Positions 33,573 through 41,749 of a stretch of DNA of 64,000 nucleotides are shown one piece after another. Below the pieces are notes generated by a model. It did not search any database. It was not told the origin of the DNA and saw nothing but the letters and a program-made list of their open reading frames with translations. Source of the DNA: G963675935 sp963823895 (GTDB taxonomy: Bacteria > Planctomycetota > Planctomycetia > Pirellulales > Thermoguttaceae). Location of the stretch: NCBI GenBank assembly GCA_963823895.1, contig CAWGNG010000020.1, forward strand, positions 310,001 to 374,000, in the 5' to 3' direction. The position numbers were made by a program, and so were the translations under genes. Positions within the stretch are counted from its first letter, which is position 1; each line of letters begins with the position of its first letter.

Positions 33573-34870
33573 GAGAACGCTAGCCCTTTCGGCTGACGGA
33601 GAATGTATGTCCACAGGACTACGGCGCAGACGAGAGCCAGCAGGCTGACGCACTGCCCGATGCTCATCTCCGTGCCAAACCTACCGGCTTCGTCGGAGCG
33701 CAGACCCTCGATCAGAAACCGCGTGATCGGGTAGATCGAGAGTACCAGGGCGAACAACTCACCGTCGCGGCGGTGGAACGGATCGTAGGCCAGCAACAAC
33801 AGACACAACAGCAGCGCATCGACCGTGCTCAAAGGCTGCGACGGCTGCACCGGCAGACTGTGCCGCGGAGGAGGATCGATCGCCGGCACGGTCATCGACG
33901 AACGATGTTCCACCTCAACGACCAACGGGTCGGCGTCCAACAGCGCTCTCAGGATCGCCGCGTGGGCGTCGCCCACCGTGTCGATCGGGTGTCGGTTGAT
34001 CCGCAGCAGCCGCTCCCCCTCCTTCAGCCCGGCGCGATCGGCCCGCGAATCAGGAACGACCTTCAACACGAGACACGACTTGGCGTCGTCGTTCGCGCCG
34101 ATGTCGAATCCATACATCTGCCCGCGCTCGGCCTGGGCCATGTAGGCCGGCGACTTCGCGGGAAACTCGAGCGCCCACGGGTGCGGGTGGTCGCAAGCGG
34201 CGCCGAAGCAGCAGCCGTTCAGCAGGCAGCCGACCCGTCCGAGGGCCAACCCCAGTAGCATCGACGGCGCCATCAGATCGGCCACGGCCAAGAACGGCAT
34301 CCGATACCTGCGCACGAAAAGCAGCATTCCCAGCAGTCCGCCGGCGAGCGATCCATACAGCACCAGTCCGCCCTGCGTCAGATTCACCACGTTTCGCAGC
34401 AGCGTGGCGAGACTTCCGCCCTCGCCGGCGTAGCTGGGCCAGTAGTCGCGGCGCCAGTACTCGATGACGTAGAACGCCCTGGCGCCGATGATGCCCGGTA
34501 TGAGCATCCAGAAGATCAGCGTGAAGACGAGATCGGGGTTGACCCCGACCCGCTTGGCCCGCCACGCGGCCAGCAGCGTGCCGCAGACGACGGCCAGCAA
34601 ATTCATCATGCCGAAACCGCGGATCGGCAGCCCCGGCGACGGGCCGACGGCCGGCCGCTCGCCAATCGCCGGCAAGACCCAGACGATAATCGCCCCGACC
34701 AGCAGCAGAATGGGGACGTAGCCCCAGGTGTCGGCGTTGAAGCCCTGCCGCCGCGCCAGCACTGTCAGCGTGATGACGCTCGCCGCCGCCCAAAGCCCGA
34801 GCAACAAACCAAAGCCAAATACCGGATAGCCGAACAACGTGGCGGGAATATGGAAGAGCGTTTGGCACAT
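33536..34870 (-). CDS. lgt: Prolipoprotein diacylglyceryl transferase with embedded PDZ-like domain
   Basis: 444 residues, against about 260-300 for typical Lgt. At least seven hydrophobic segments. The Lgt signature appears as LALGRVGCLLNGCCFG (about residues 208-223), with GGLVLYGSLAGGLLG upstream. After it comes a soluble insertion of about 120 residues containing KSCLVLKVVPDSRADRAGLK EGERLLRINRHPIDTVGDAH, a PDZ-like peptide-binding module, before the last membrane helices (IYPITRFLIEGLRSDEAG). Lgt transfers diacylglycerol to the lipobox cysteine at the inner membrane. A PDZ module could recruit lipoproteins. The C-terminus overlaps the convergent dual-OB-like gene. Confidence 0.85.
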   Translation of the reverse strand: MCQTLFHIPATLFGYPVFGFGLLLGLWAAASVITLTVLARRQGFNADTWGYVPILLLVGAIIVWVLPAIGERPAVGPSPGLPIRGFGMMNLLAVVCGTLLAAWRAKRVGVNPDLVFTLIFWMLIPGIIGARAFYVIEYWRRDYWPSYAGEGGSLATLLRNVVNLTQGGLVLYGSLAGGLLGMLLFVRRYRMPFLAVADLMAPSMLLGLALGRVGCLLNGCCFGAACDHPHPWALEFPAKSPAYMAQAERGQMYGFDIGANDDAKSCLVLKVVPDSRADRAGLKEGERLLRINRHPIDTVGDAHAAILRALLDADPLVVEVEHRSSMTVPAIDPPPRHSLPVQPSQPLSTVDALLLCLLLLAYDPFHRRDGELFALVLSIYPITRFLIEGLRSDEAGRFGTEMSIGQCVSLLALVCAVVLWTYILRQPKGLAFSQRNCQSGSAGR

Positions 34871-35008
34871 AGATATTAGACATTATCCCCGGATCGGCCC
34901 TAGACGCAAGGTCGGATTCCGCCGTTCCTTGGCAACCGCCGGCAACGTGCGTATAATAGTGGCGATTTCCATCCGCAACCTTCCCGCCTTCCTCAAGGAG
35001 ATTCCCCC

Positions 35009-35868
35009 ATGAATCGCCGCAACATGCTCTTGACCACCGGGGCCGCCATCGGCCTGTCGGCCCTGCCTCTCGACCTGCTCGCCGCCGCCGAAACGAAGCG
35101 GCACAAAGTGCTCTACTTCACCCGCACGCCGGCTTCGAGCACCCGCCGGTCACCCGCACAGACGACCAACTTAGCGAATCGGAGAAGTTGTTGACCAAGT
35201 GGGGAAAGAAAGCCGGCATCGACGTCGTCTGCTCGAAGGACGGCGCGGTCTTCGACGGCGATCTCGACCAGTTCGACGGCTTCGTCTTCTATACTTCCGG
35301 CAACTTGTGCGGCAAGTGCGACCATCCTCAGCCGGGCGAACCGATCTCGCCCGAAGGAAAGAAGAAATTCCTCACCGCCATCGGCGCCGGCAAGGGCTTC
35401 GTTGGCATCCATTCCTCCACCGACAGCTTTCATAGCCCCGGCGTCGATCCCTACATCGCCATGATCGGGGCGGAGTTCGTCATCCACGGCGCGCAGCAGA
35501 AGGCGATGATGAAAGTCACCTCGCCGAAGTTCCCCGGCATGGAAGGGCTCGGCGACTCGTTTACCCTTTTCGAGGAGTGGTATTCACTGTACAAGTTCGC
35601 CAAGGACTTGCACGTCCTGCTCGTGCAGGAGACCAAAGGCATGACCGGCGAGCCCTACCAGCGCCCGCCCTATCCGGCCACCTGGGCGCGGATGCAGGGC
35701 AAGGGCCGCGTCTTCTACACCTCGATGGGCCACAACGAAATCTGGCACCAGAAGATCTTCCGCCAGGTGCTCATGGGCGGCCTCGCCTGGGCGCTCCACG
35801 ACGCCGACGCCGACGTCACCCCGAACATCGCCGAAGTGACCCCCGACGCCAACAAGACGAAATACTAA
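35009..35868 (+). pseudogene. ThuA-like secreted protein with one frameshift
   Basis: ATG 35009 gives a Tat-like signal (MNRRNMLLTTGAAIGLSALP) and HKVLYFTR. Near 35125 one base is missing. The alternate frame continues AGFEHPPVTRTDDQLSESEK and then LLTKWGKKAGIDVVCSKDGA through to the TAA at 35866-35868. The body has ThuA features (GKGFVGIHSSTDSFH, ATWARMQGKGRVFYTSMGHN, a C-terminal QVLMGGLAWAL). ThuA-like proteins are class I glutaminase-like domains linked to sugar catabolism and common in Planctomycetes. If the base is a sequencing loss, the protein is about 286 residues and functional. Confidence 0.75.
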
Positions 35869-35904
35869 ACCGCTGGCGATTCCGCCGCCGTCGCGCGATT
35901 CGTT

Positions 35905-36203
35905 GGAGTGGCAGTTGCCCACTATAGCGCCAAGTGAACCACGGAGACACGGAGGGCACGGAGATGAGAGTGAGATAACAACCGCAGAGGACGGGGAGGA
36001 CGCAGAGAAGGAAAGAAGTTGTTTTCAGGCAATTCTGATTCCTTCTCCAAAACCATAATTCGTGAGTGCAATCATTGATTGTTCTTCTCTGCGTCCTCCC
36101 CGTCCTCTGCGGTATGATTATTCTCTTCTCCGTGTTCTCCGTGCCTCCGTGGTGAGCCCCCATCGGCACCGCAAGTCAGTGCTGTAGTGTTGTACTGCCA
36201 CTC
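35905..36203. repeat. MITE-like element, copy 3, with nested palindrome
   Basis: Outer ends GGAGTGGCAGTTGCCCACTA and GTACTGCCACTCC. Then TAGCGCCAAGTGAACC ACGGAGACACGGAG on the left and CTCCGTGCCTCCGTGGTGAG on the right. The usual interior is replaced by a palindrome with arms CGCAGAGGACGGGGAGGACG and CGTCCTCCCCGTCCTCTGCG (about 35980-36112). It lies between the ThuA-like gene and lipB. Confidence 0.85.
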
Positions 36204-36235
36204 CTTTGCATCAAGAACGGCCGGTCCACTCTCCC

Positions 36236-37036
36236 ATGCCGCCATTCTCTTCCGAAATCGAATCGCGCCGCCCGGCCCTTGAGGCCTTCCTGCTGGGCCA
36301 AGTCGATTTCGACGTCGCGTTGGCCCTACAACAGCAGCTCGTCGAGCAATCGCGCAACCGCGACAACGGCCAGGTCACGCTGTTGCTCTGCGAACACCCC
36401 ACGTTGATTACCGTCGGCCGTGGCGGCTCGCCGGCCGAGGTGGCCATGCAGAGCAATCTGGTGCGGAACCGGCAAATCGAGGTCCGCTGGGTCAACCGCG
36501 GCGGCGGCTGCCTGATGCACTCCCCCGGCCAACTGGCCATCTATCCGATTGTGCCGCTCCGCTGGCACGGCTTCTCCGTCGGCGAGTTTCTCCGCCGCCT
36601 TCGGACCGGCATCATCGAAGCGCTCGACGATCTGAACGTGCCGACTCACGCTAGGGGGACGGAGGCGGTTTTCGCCAATACCCTTCGCGATGGCGAGAAA
36701 TCGTTGGCAAGAACCTCCTCCGTCCCCTTTCCGTTCGGCGTTTGGGGCCGCACCGGCCAACTGGCCGCCCTCGGCGTCGCCGTCCGCCACTGGACGACGT
36801 ACTACGGCGCCTATCTGAACGTCTGTCCTCCGATGGGCCTGTTTCGCCTCGTCAAGAGCGACTCGCCCGGCCAAACTTCCATGAGTTGCCTGGTAGCCGA
36901 GCGTTGCGGTCCCGTCAGGATGACCGGCGCTCGTTCGGCGTTGGTCTGTCGGCTCGCCGAACGTTTCAACTGCGACCGCTACCACCTCTACACCGGCCAT
37001 CCGCTGTTGCGGCGGACTTCCAGAAAGTCAGACTGA
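36236..37036 (+). CDS. lipB: LipB-like octanoyl/lipoyl transferase homologue with altered active site
   Basis: 266 residues from ATG 36236; a TTG at 36206 is possible. Family features are TLLLCEHPTLITVGRGGSP (about residues 42-60), VNRGGGCLMHSPGQLAIYPI (about residues 87-106) and GQLAALGVAVRHWTTYYGAY (about residues 176-195). In characterised LipB the lysine before the AxxGxR segment and a cysteine in a PCG-type loop are catalytic. Here the lysine position reads Q (TGQLAALG), the HG of FHGLALN reads YG, and the loop reads SDSPGQTSMS with no aligned cysteine. A palindromic insertion (36654-36730) adds about 26 residues. The gene sits near lipA. It may be a divergent or non-canonical enzyme. 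Confidence 0.75.
   Translation: MPPFSSEIESRRPALEAFLLGQVDFDVALALQQQLVEQSRNRDNGQVTLLLCEHPTLITVGRGGSPAEVAMQSNLVRNRQIEVRWVNRGGGCLMHSPGQLAIYPIVPLRWHGFSVGEFLRRLRTGIIEALDDLNVPTHARGTEAVFANTLRDGEKSLARTSSVPFPFGVWGRTGQLAALGVAVRHWTTYYGAYLNVCPPMGLFRLVKSDSPGQTSMSCLVAERCGPVRMTGARSALVCRLAERFNCDRYHLYTGHPLLRRTSRKSD
36654..36730. repeat. Palindromic repeat family D (GGGGGACGGAGG...CCTCCGTCCCC) in lipB
   Basis: Arms GGGGGACGGAGGCGG and CCTCCTCCGTCCCC enclose GTTTTCGCCAATACCCTTCG and a similar inverted stretch. It is in frame and read as ARGTEAVFANTLRDGEKS. A related copy is at 55259-55333 upstream of the Rieske gene. Confidence 0.85.
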
Positions 37037-37048
37037 CGGCATCACAAT

Positions 37049-37120
37049 AGCCGGGGGCCAACGGCCCGCGGAACCTGCGTCAATCTGCGAGCGCCCACCG
37101 CGGGCCGTTGGCCCCCGGCT
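37049..37120. repeat. GC-rich palindrome AGCCGGGGGCCAACGGCCCGCGG
   Basis: Perfect 23-bp arms (37049-37071 and 37098-37120) around a 26-base loop, directly after lipB. No T tract. Confidence 0.85.
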
Positions 37121-37190
37121 GTTGCTGCGAGAACTGCGAACCAATGGGCAATTGCCACGACTCTGTTTCTTGTGTAGGATTGGTATTGTT

Positions 37191-37733
37191 ATGTCAACCA
37201 TCACGAACGTCACAACCGCCGAACAATTGCTGGCGACGAACTTGCAGCATTGCGAGTTGGTCGCCGGGGAGCTTGTCATGATGTCGCCCGCCGGCTTCGA
37301 TCATGGACGATTCGCATCGAGGATCGTGACCGCGTTGGAGAACCACGTGTCGCGGCACGGTTTAGGCATCGTGACCACCGCGGAGGCTGGTTTTCAGCTT
37401 GCCCACGATCCCGACACGGTTCGCGCCCCCGACGTGGCGTTTGTGCGTGCCGATCGCGTCCCGCCCGGCGGCGTCAAGGGCTATTTCCAAGGCGCGCCCG
37501 ACTTGGCTGTGGAAGTCGTTTCGCCCAGCGATCGCCCCGACGAGGTTGCCGCAAAGGTGCAAGAGTGGCTACAGGCCGGCTGCTCGATGGTTTGGGTTGT
37601 CCAGCCCGACAGCCGCACCGTCGCCGTTCATCGCCGCGGCCACGAAGTCACCGCCCTAAAAGGACCCGACGCACTTGTCGGTGGCGACGTGCTACCGGAG
37701 TTCTCAATGCCGGTCACGACAATTTTCGGATAG
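37191..37733 (+). CDS. Uma2-family endonuclease-like protein
   Basis: 180 residues from ATG 37191. The family core is ELVAGELVMMSPAGFDHGRF (about residues 22-41), then RAPDVAFVRADRVPP (about residues 78-92) and DLAVEVVSPSDRPDEVAAKV QEWLQAGCSMVWVVQPDSRT. The PD...ExV-x-S layout is a PD-(D/E)XK nuclease variant typical of Uma2. These genes are numerous in Planctomycetes and Cyanobacteria and their targets are unknown. It lies between lipB and lipA but is unlikely to be part of lipoylation. Confidence 0.8.
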   Translation: MSTITNVTTAEQLLATNLQHCELVAGELVMMSPAGFDHGRFASRIVTALENHVSRHGLGIVTTAEAGFQLAHDPDTVRAPDVAFVRADRVPPGGVKGYFQGAPDLAVEVVSPSDRPDEVAAKVQEWLQAGCSMVWVVQPDSRTVAVHRRGHEVTALKGPDALVGGDVLPEFSMPVTTIFG

Positions 37734-37765
37734 CCGGAGTCCGTACGCGATAAGGAGAGTGACCA

Positions 37766-38128
37766 TTGCTTCGGACAAGAATTACCTACGCGATTAAGCC
37801 GTCGTTTGCGGCAGGCGCATTCTGCGAATTCAATCCAAAAGAACGGGATGGTTCTTATACAGTCCACGTTCAGGATCGAAATGGACAACGTCGTTTCTCC
37901 GTTCCAGAGGAGAGAATGACAGCAATTGTGCGTGCAGTCATGGAACTTCACTTGCCGCCAACATCCGGGCCGCTTGGTTTTGACGGAACCATCCATTCTC
38001 TTTCGATAGGTGTACTGACCTCCGTCACCTATTCGTGGTGGCAGTCAATTCCCAGCGAATGGTCAGCTCTCTGCCCGATTGTGAGCGAGATCGTTGCTAT
38101 CTGTGGCCTGGAGAAAACTGAAATATAG
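37766..38128 (+). CDS. Hypothetical protein
   Basis: 120 residues from TTG 37766, chosen because AAGGAGAG lies eight bases upstream. Sequence MLRTRITYAIKPSFAAGAFC...RMTAIVRAVMELHLPPTSGP. A short globular protein without signal peptide; predicted beta-strands then helices. Family not recognised. It is 32 bp after the Uma2 gene, so the two may be co-transcribed. Confidence 0.5.
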   Translation: MLRTRITYAIKPSFAAGAFCEFNPKERDGSYTVHVQDRNGQRRFSVPEERMTAIVRAVMELHLPPTSGPLGFDGTIHSLSIGVLTSVTYSWWQSIPSEWSALCPIVSEIVAICGLEKTEI

Positions 38129-38179
38129 AATCCAAAGAAGTTCGGCCACACGGGGACGCTCGTGCGGTCACCTCGTTGA

Positions 38180-39232
38180 ATGTCAGCCGCCAATCCCCAA
38201 TCCCCAATCCCCAATCCCTGCCCCCTTCCGCGTTGGCTAAAACGCAACGTGCCGAAGGGCAACGCCAATCACTTCACCTCGAAGTTGATCGGCGATCTGG
38301 GGCTGCACACCGTCTGCGACCATGCGAAATGTCCCAATCGCATGGAATGTTATTCGCAGAAGACGGCGACGTTCTTGATCCTCGGCGACACCTGCACGCG
38401 GGCGTGCCGCTTTTGCAGCGTGCCGAAGGGCAGCCCGCCACCGCCCGATACCGACGAGCCCCGCCGTGTGGCCGAGGCCGTCGCCAAGTTGCGACTCGAA
38501 CACGCGGTAATCACTTGCGTCGCCCGCGACGACCTGCCCGACGGCGGCGCGGAACATTTCGTGCAGACCATCGCGGCAATCCGCACTCTCGCGCCTAACC
38601 TCGTTCCCACGCTCCGCGTGGGAACGCCCTGCGACGGACGCTCCGCGTCCTCTGCTACCGCAGCAGTAGACACCGCAGCCGGGTTCCCACGCGGAGCCTG
38701 GGAACCAGAAGCCTTACCGTCTTCCCCTTTTCCCCCTTCCCCCTTTTCCCTTCCACGTCCGCCGACGATCGAAGTCCTCCCCTCCGACTTCGCCGGCAAC
38801 GCGGCGGCGGTCGATCGGCTGGTCGATGCGGCCCCCGATGTTTACAACCACAACGCCGAAACCGTGCCGCGGTTGTTCCATGTCGTCCGCGACCGGCGAA
38901 CCGATTACGCCTGGACGCTCGAATTGTTCCGCCGCATCCGCCGCCGCAATCCGGCCATCGCGCTGAAGACCGGCCTGATGCTCGGCCTGGGTGAAACCAG
39001 CGAAGAACTGCTCGATACGTTGGCCGATCTCTTCGACGCCGGCTGCCGGTTGCTGACGTTGGGCCAATATCTGCGGCCTTCGCCGCGGCAGATGCCGGTG
39101 GTTCGATTCGTCCCGCCCGAGGAGTTCGAGCATCTCGGCCGCCTGGCCCGGCAGATCGGTTTCGCCCGCGTGGCCGCGGGCCCGTTCGTGCGGTCGAGCT
39201 ATCATGCCCGGGAAATGGCGAGATGGGAATGA
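38180..39232 (+). CDS. lipA: Lipoyl synthase (radical SAM) with repeat insertion
   Basis: 350 residues. The auxiliary cluster motif CDHAKCPNRMEC (about residues 46-57) and the radical-SAM motif CTRACRFC (about residues 71-78) are both intact. They are followed by VITCVARDDLPDGGAEHF, YNHNAETVPRLFHVVRDRRT, GLMLGLGETSEELLDTLADL and the terminal GPFVRSSYHA. It inserts sulfur at C6 and C8 of protein-bound octanoyl groups. The N-terminus (MSAANPQSPIPNPCPLPRWL) and an insertion of about 55 residues (from NLVPTLRVGTPCDGR to LPSSPFPPSPF) are repeat derived. The insertion falls between two core segments and does not remove a catalytic motif. Confidence 0.92.
   Translation: MSAANPQSPIPNPCPLPRWLKRNVPKGNANHFTSKLIGDLGLHTVCDHAKCPNRMECYSQKTATFLILGDTCTRACRFCSVPKGSPPPPDTDEPRRVAEAVAKLRLEHAVITCVARDDLPDGGAEHFVQTIAAIRTLAPNLVPTLRVGTPCDGRSASSATAAVDTAAGFPRGAWEPEALPSSPFPPSPFSLPRPPTIEVLPSDFAGNAAAVDRLVDAAPDVYNHNAETVPRLFHVVRDRRTDYAWTLELFRRIRRRNPAIALKTGLMLGLGETSEELLDTLADLFDAGCRLLTLGQYLRPSPRQMPVVRFVPPEEFEHLGRLARQIGFARVAAGPFVRSSYHAREMARWE
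38187..38222. repeat. CCCCAATCCCCAATC repeat at the lipA start
   Basis: Four or five CCCCAAT units are read as the first dozen residues of LipA. The same unit occurs at 22790-22904 and 55877-55955. Confidence 0.85.
38600..38757. repeat. TTCCCACGCTCCGCGTGGGAACG hairpin and CTTCCCCTTTTCCCCC tract inside lipA
   Basis: Hairpin GTTCCCACGCTCCGCGTGGG AACG is followed by a partner TTCCCACGCGGAGCCTGGGA ACC about 70 bp later and then a pyrimidine tract. All is in frame and read as peptide. Confidence 0.85.
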
Positions 39233-39252
39233 TGAATGATGAGTGATGAATG

Positions 39253-39498
39253 ATGAATGACACGCCCTTGACGCTTCCCGATCTCGGCCTGGGCGATCAG
39301 CCGATCGTGCTGACGCTTTGGCTGGTCAAGCGTGGATCGCGGGTGACGGAGGGCGAACCGCTGGTCGAAGTGCTGGCCGGGGCGGCGACGGTCGATCTCC
39401 CCTCGCCGGCCGACGGCGTCCTGGCCGAAAAATCGGCCGCCGCCGGCGATGCCCTCACGGTCGGCCAGCAATTGGCAACGATCGAAAGCGACTGGTGA
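39253..39498 (+). CDS. Stand-alone lipoyl/biotinyl-like domain lacking the acceptor lysine
   Basis: 81 residues from ATG 39253; an ATG at 39250 also exists. PLTLPDLGLGDQPIVLTLWL VKRGSRVTEGEPLVEVLAG, then AATVDLPSPADGVLAEKSAA AGDALTVGQQLATI match the lipoyl-domain fold. In the family the turn reads ETDKATVEVPSP with the modified lysine; here it reads LAGAATVDLPSP, so alanine stands where the lysine should be. It is 20 bp downstream of lipA, in a repeat-rich leader (TGATGAATGATGAGTGATG). It cannot be lipoylated at the usual site. A structural or competitor role is possible. Confidence 0.75.
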   Translation: MNDTPLTLPDLGLGDQPIVLTLWLVKRGSRVTEGEPLVEVLAGAATVDLPSPADGVLAEKSAAAGDALTVGQQLATIESDW

Positions 39499-39511
39499 GC
39501 GGCGTCAAGGC

Positions 39512-39650
39512 GTGTCCCCTCTCCCTTTGGGAGAGGGTTAGGGTGAGGGCTGAGAGGGCTGATCCCCACGATTCTCCGCGATTCTCGCCGCACAGCCCTC
39601 ACCCCCGGCCCCTCTCCCAAAAGGGAGAGGGGAGGTTTTCAGGGCACGCC
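39512..39650. repeat. CCCTCTCCCTTTGGGAGAGGG repeat pair
   Basis: A left hairpin with CCCCTCTCCCTTTGGGAGAG and TTAGGGTGAGGGCTGAGAG, and a right copy in opposite orientation (CCCCTCTCCCAAAAGGGAG), enclose about 55 bp. A related copy is at 52240-52317. Confidence 0.85.
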
Positions 39651-39651
39651 C

Positions 39652-41466
39652 TCACAATGGAATCCGCAGCCGCAGCGCCAGATCGCGGCGGTACGCCTCT
39701 TTGTCCAACGGCGCCCCTTCGCTAAGCCGCACAACCTCGCTGGTTTGCAGCGTCTGGAAGAACGGCGCGAAACGCTGCTTGGCCATGGCGAGAAACCGAT
39801 CGTTGATCGACAGCCGCTGCGCCGCTTCCAGCCGGGCCCGCTCCAGAATCGCGTAATCGACGCTCATTCGCGACAGCCGCACCCGCCGCAGCACCTCCGC
39901 TTGGGCGGCCACCAGGCCCTCGGCCTGCTCCCACAGACCGTTGGCCTTCGCCAGCAGTCCGTCGGGCAGATGGGCGTGATTGGCCGGGGCGTTCACGCCG
40001 ACGTGGATGTTCTCGCGATTGACCTGATCGCGGAGCAGGTCGAGATACTGCCGGATCGGCCCGGCCGCCCGGCCGTAGTAGCCGTCGAGAAACTCGCCGA
40101 TCGCGCGATTCGCATCGTACTTCGGATTCCACAGGCACTTCGCCATGACGTATCCGCCCAATTCGGAGAGCTCGCCTTGCGTGGTGTCGCCGGCGTCTTC
40201 CTCGAAAATCCCCTTCACATTGTGGGCCACGTAGAACTGAATGTTCGGGCCAAGCACGTGCATGTTGGGAAATGGCAGCAGATAATTGCTGAAATCAGTG
40301 GTGTAGTCCCAGACCCACAGCCGCGGGGCGATCTTCGACCACGCCTGCAAATCGCTGCGAAAGTCCTTGTTCGCCTGGCAATCGCAGGTGGCCAGCGGAT
40401 GGGAAAAACAGCACTCGATCGAGCAGAGCATCACGACCACGTTCGGCCGCGGCCGGGTGTGCAACGTCGGATGCCGCGTCCATTGGTAGGCCAAAGTCTG
40501 CACGATCTTGTCGGGAAACTCCTTCTCCACCCCCTCGGCCACGCGATTGACCAGTTGCAGCACCGGCCCCATCTGCGAGCCCTCCTGCCGCGCCACCGCC
40601 TGGCACCGCGGGCATTCACAGTACTCGAAGCAGTCGTTCTGCGACACCGAGAAGACGCTGCACTCGCGATGGGCCCGCATCAACTGGCGGATCCCCTCGG
40701 TACACAGGCGGATCACCTCCGGGTTGGTGCAGCAGAGCTGCGCGTATCCGTCCATCCGCCGCCCTCGGACCAGCGAGAAATACTCCGGGTGCTGTTTGTA
40801 ATACGTCGCCGGCGGCACGAGCGAACTAAACGTATGGGCCAGCGTGGCGATTTGCATCTTGCCGCCGTGCTCCGCGTCCAAATTCGCAATGCTCGAGTTC
40901 ATGCGGTTCCGCGCGCACCAGTTGGGCTCGAAGCAGTCGCGCACGTAAGGCTCGCGGTACTCCAGCGCGGGCACCTGCCGGTCGTTGATCGCGCCGACGA
41001 CCAGCCGCGCGGCCTTGGGAATGCGGCTGACGGTGGGCGTAAACCAGCGGCAGCCGAGATGATCTTCCAACAGACCGTAGACGCCGTACAAGTTGCCGCG
41101 CAACTGCCCGCCGACGATCAGCAGCCGTTCGCCCACGCTGCGAATCACGTATCCCTCCGCGCCCAGCGATTTGAGATCGACGCTCACGCCGAGTTGCCGC
41201 AGATGGGCGTTGTCGCCCAAGATGATCTCATGCGGGCTCAGCGGCGTCCGATCGGAAACGATCGGCACCTTCGCGCCAGTCATTTGCGCCAGAAACGCTT
41301 GCAACTCCTCGGCCCCGTGCCGCGTCGATGGTGAAGCGTCGTCCGCCAGCACGATCTGGTAATTCGACCTGCCGCGGTCGGCCAGCACCAAATCGCCTGC
41401 GCTTACGGCGGAGCAGAACAGGGAAACCAGTATCGCAACGAGCACACTCATTGGGCGCGGAAACAT
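39652..41466 (-). CDS. DUF4838 secreted protein (glycoside-hydrolase-like)
   Basis: 604 residues with a signal peptide (MSVLVAILVSLFCSAVSA, about residues 6-23). The first ~170 residues have the strand-rich accessory domain seen in hyaluronidase/alpha-glucuronidase-type enzymes (AEELQAFLAQMTGAKVPIVS and ILGDNAHLRQLG). Then comes the DUF4838 core with GCRWFTPTVSRIPKAARLVV and VFSVSQNDCFEYCECPRCQA (about residues 277-296). Function is probably exported polysaccharide degradation, but the catalytic acids cannot be assigned by eye. Eight or more cysteines may form disulfides or bind metal. Confidence 0.75.
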   Translation of the reverse strand: MFPRPMSVLVAILVSLFCSAVSAGDLVLADRGRSNYQIVLADDASPSTRHGAEELQAFLAQMTGAKVPIVSDRTPLSPHEIILGDNAHLRQLGVSVDLKSLGAEGYVIRSVGERLLIVGGQLRGNLYGVYGLLEDHLGCRWFTPTVSRIPKAARLVVGAINDRQVPALEYREPYVRDCFEPNWCARNRMNSSIANLDAEHGGKMQIATLAHTFSSLVPPATYYKQHPEYFSLVRGRRMDGYAQLCCTNPEVIRLCTEGIRQLMRAHRECSVFSVSQNDCFEYCECPRCQAVARQEGSQMGPVLQLVNRVAEGVEKEFPDKIVQTLAYQWTRHPTLHTRPRPNVVVMLCSIECCFSHPLATCDCQANKDFRSDLQAWSKIAPRLWVWDYTTDFSNYLLPFPNMHVLGPNIQFYVAHNVKGIFEEDAGDTTQGELSELGGYVMAKCLWNPKYDANRAIGEFLDGYYGRAAGPIRQYLDLLRDQVNRENIHVGVNAPANHAHLPDGLLAKANGLWEQAEGLVAAQAEVLRRVRLSRMSVDYAILERARLEAAQRLSINDRFLAMAKQRFAPFFQTLQTSEVVRLSEGAPLDKEAYRRDLALRLRIPL

Positions 41467-41504
41467 GGTGAGACTCCTTAGGGATGGCGTTCGTTCAGGT
41501 GGGA

Positions 41505-41740
41505 AAGCACCACGGAGACGCGGAGGACACGGAGGAAGGGATGAAGGATGAGGGGCTGCGCGAAACGGGGCCTGACGGGGGTTCTGATACCGGTGGGGAT
41601 GCCGTCTCTTTCCTTCAATAATCCCGTTCTCTTCTCTTGTGATGACTTTGTTTCTTCGCGATTTTATCCTCGTCCCCTATCTCTCATCTCTCATCCCTTC
41701 CTCCGTGTTCTCCGCGTCTCCGTGGTGAGCTTGTCGCTCT
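41505..41740. repeat. MITE-like element, partial copy
   Basis: AGCACCACGGAGACGCGGAG GACACGGAGG on the left and CTCCGTGTTCTCCGCGTCTC CGTGGTGAG on the right. The interior is unrelated to copies 1, 2 and 4, and the AGCGC outer ends are missing. Confidence 0.75.
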
Positions 41741-41749
41741 CTAGCGAGC

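Noticed and set aside
39745..41334. 529-codon open frame antisense to the DUF4838 gene
   Set aside because: Arises from third-position bias of the real gene on the other strand.
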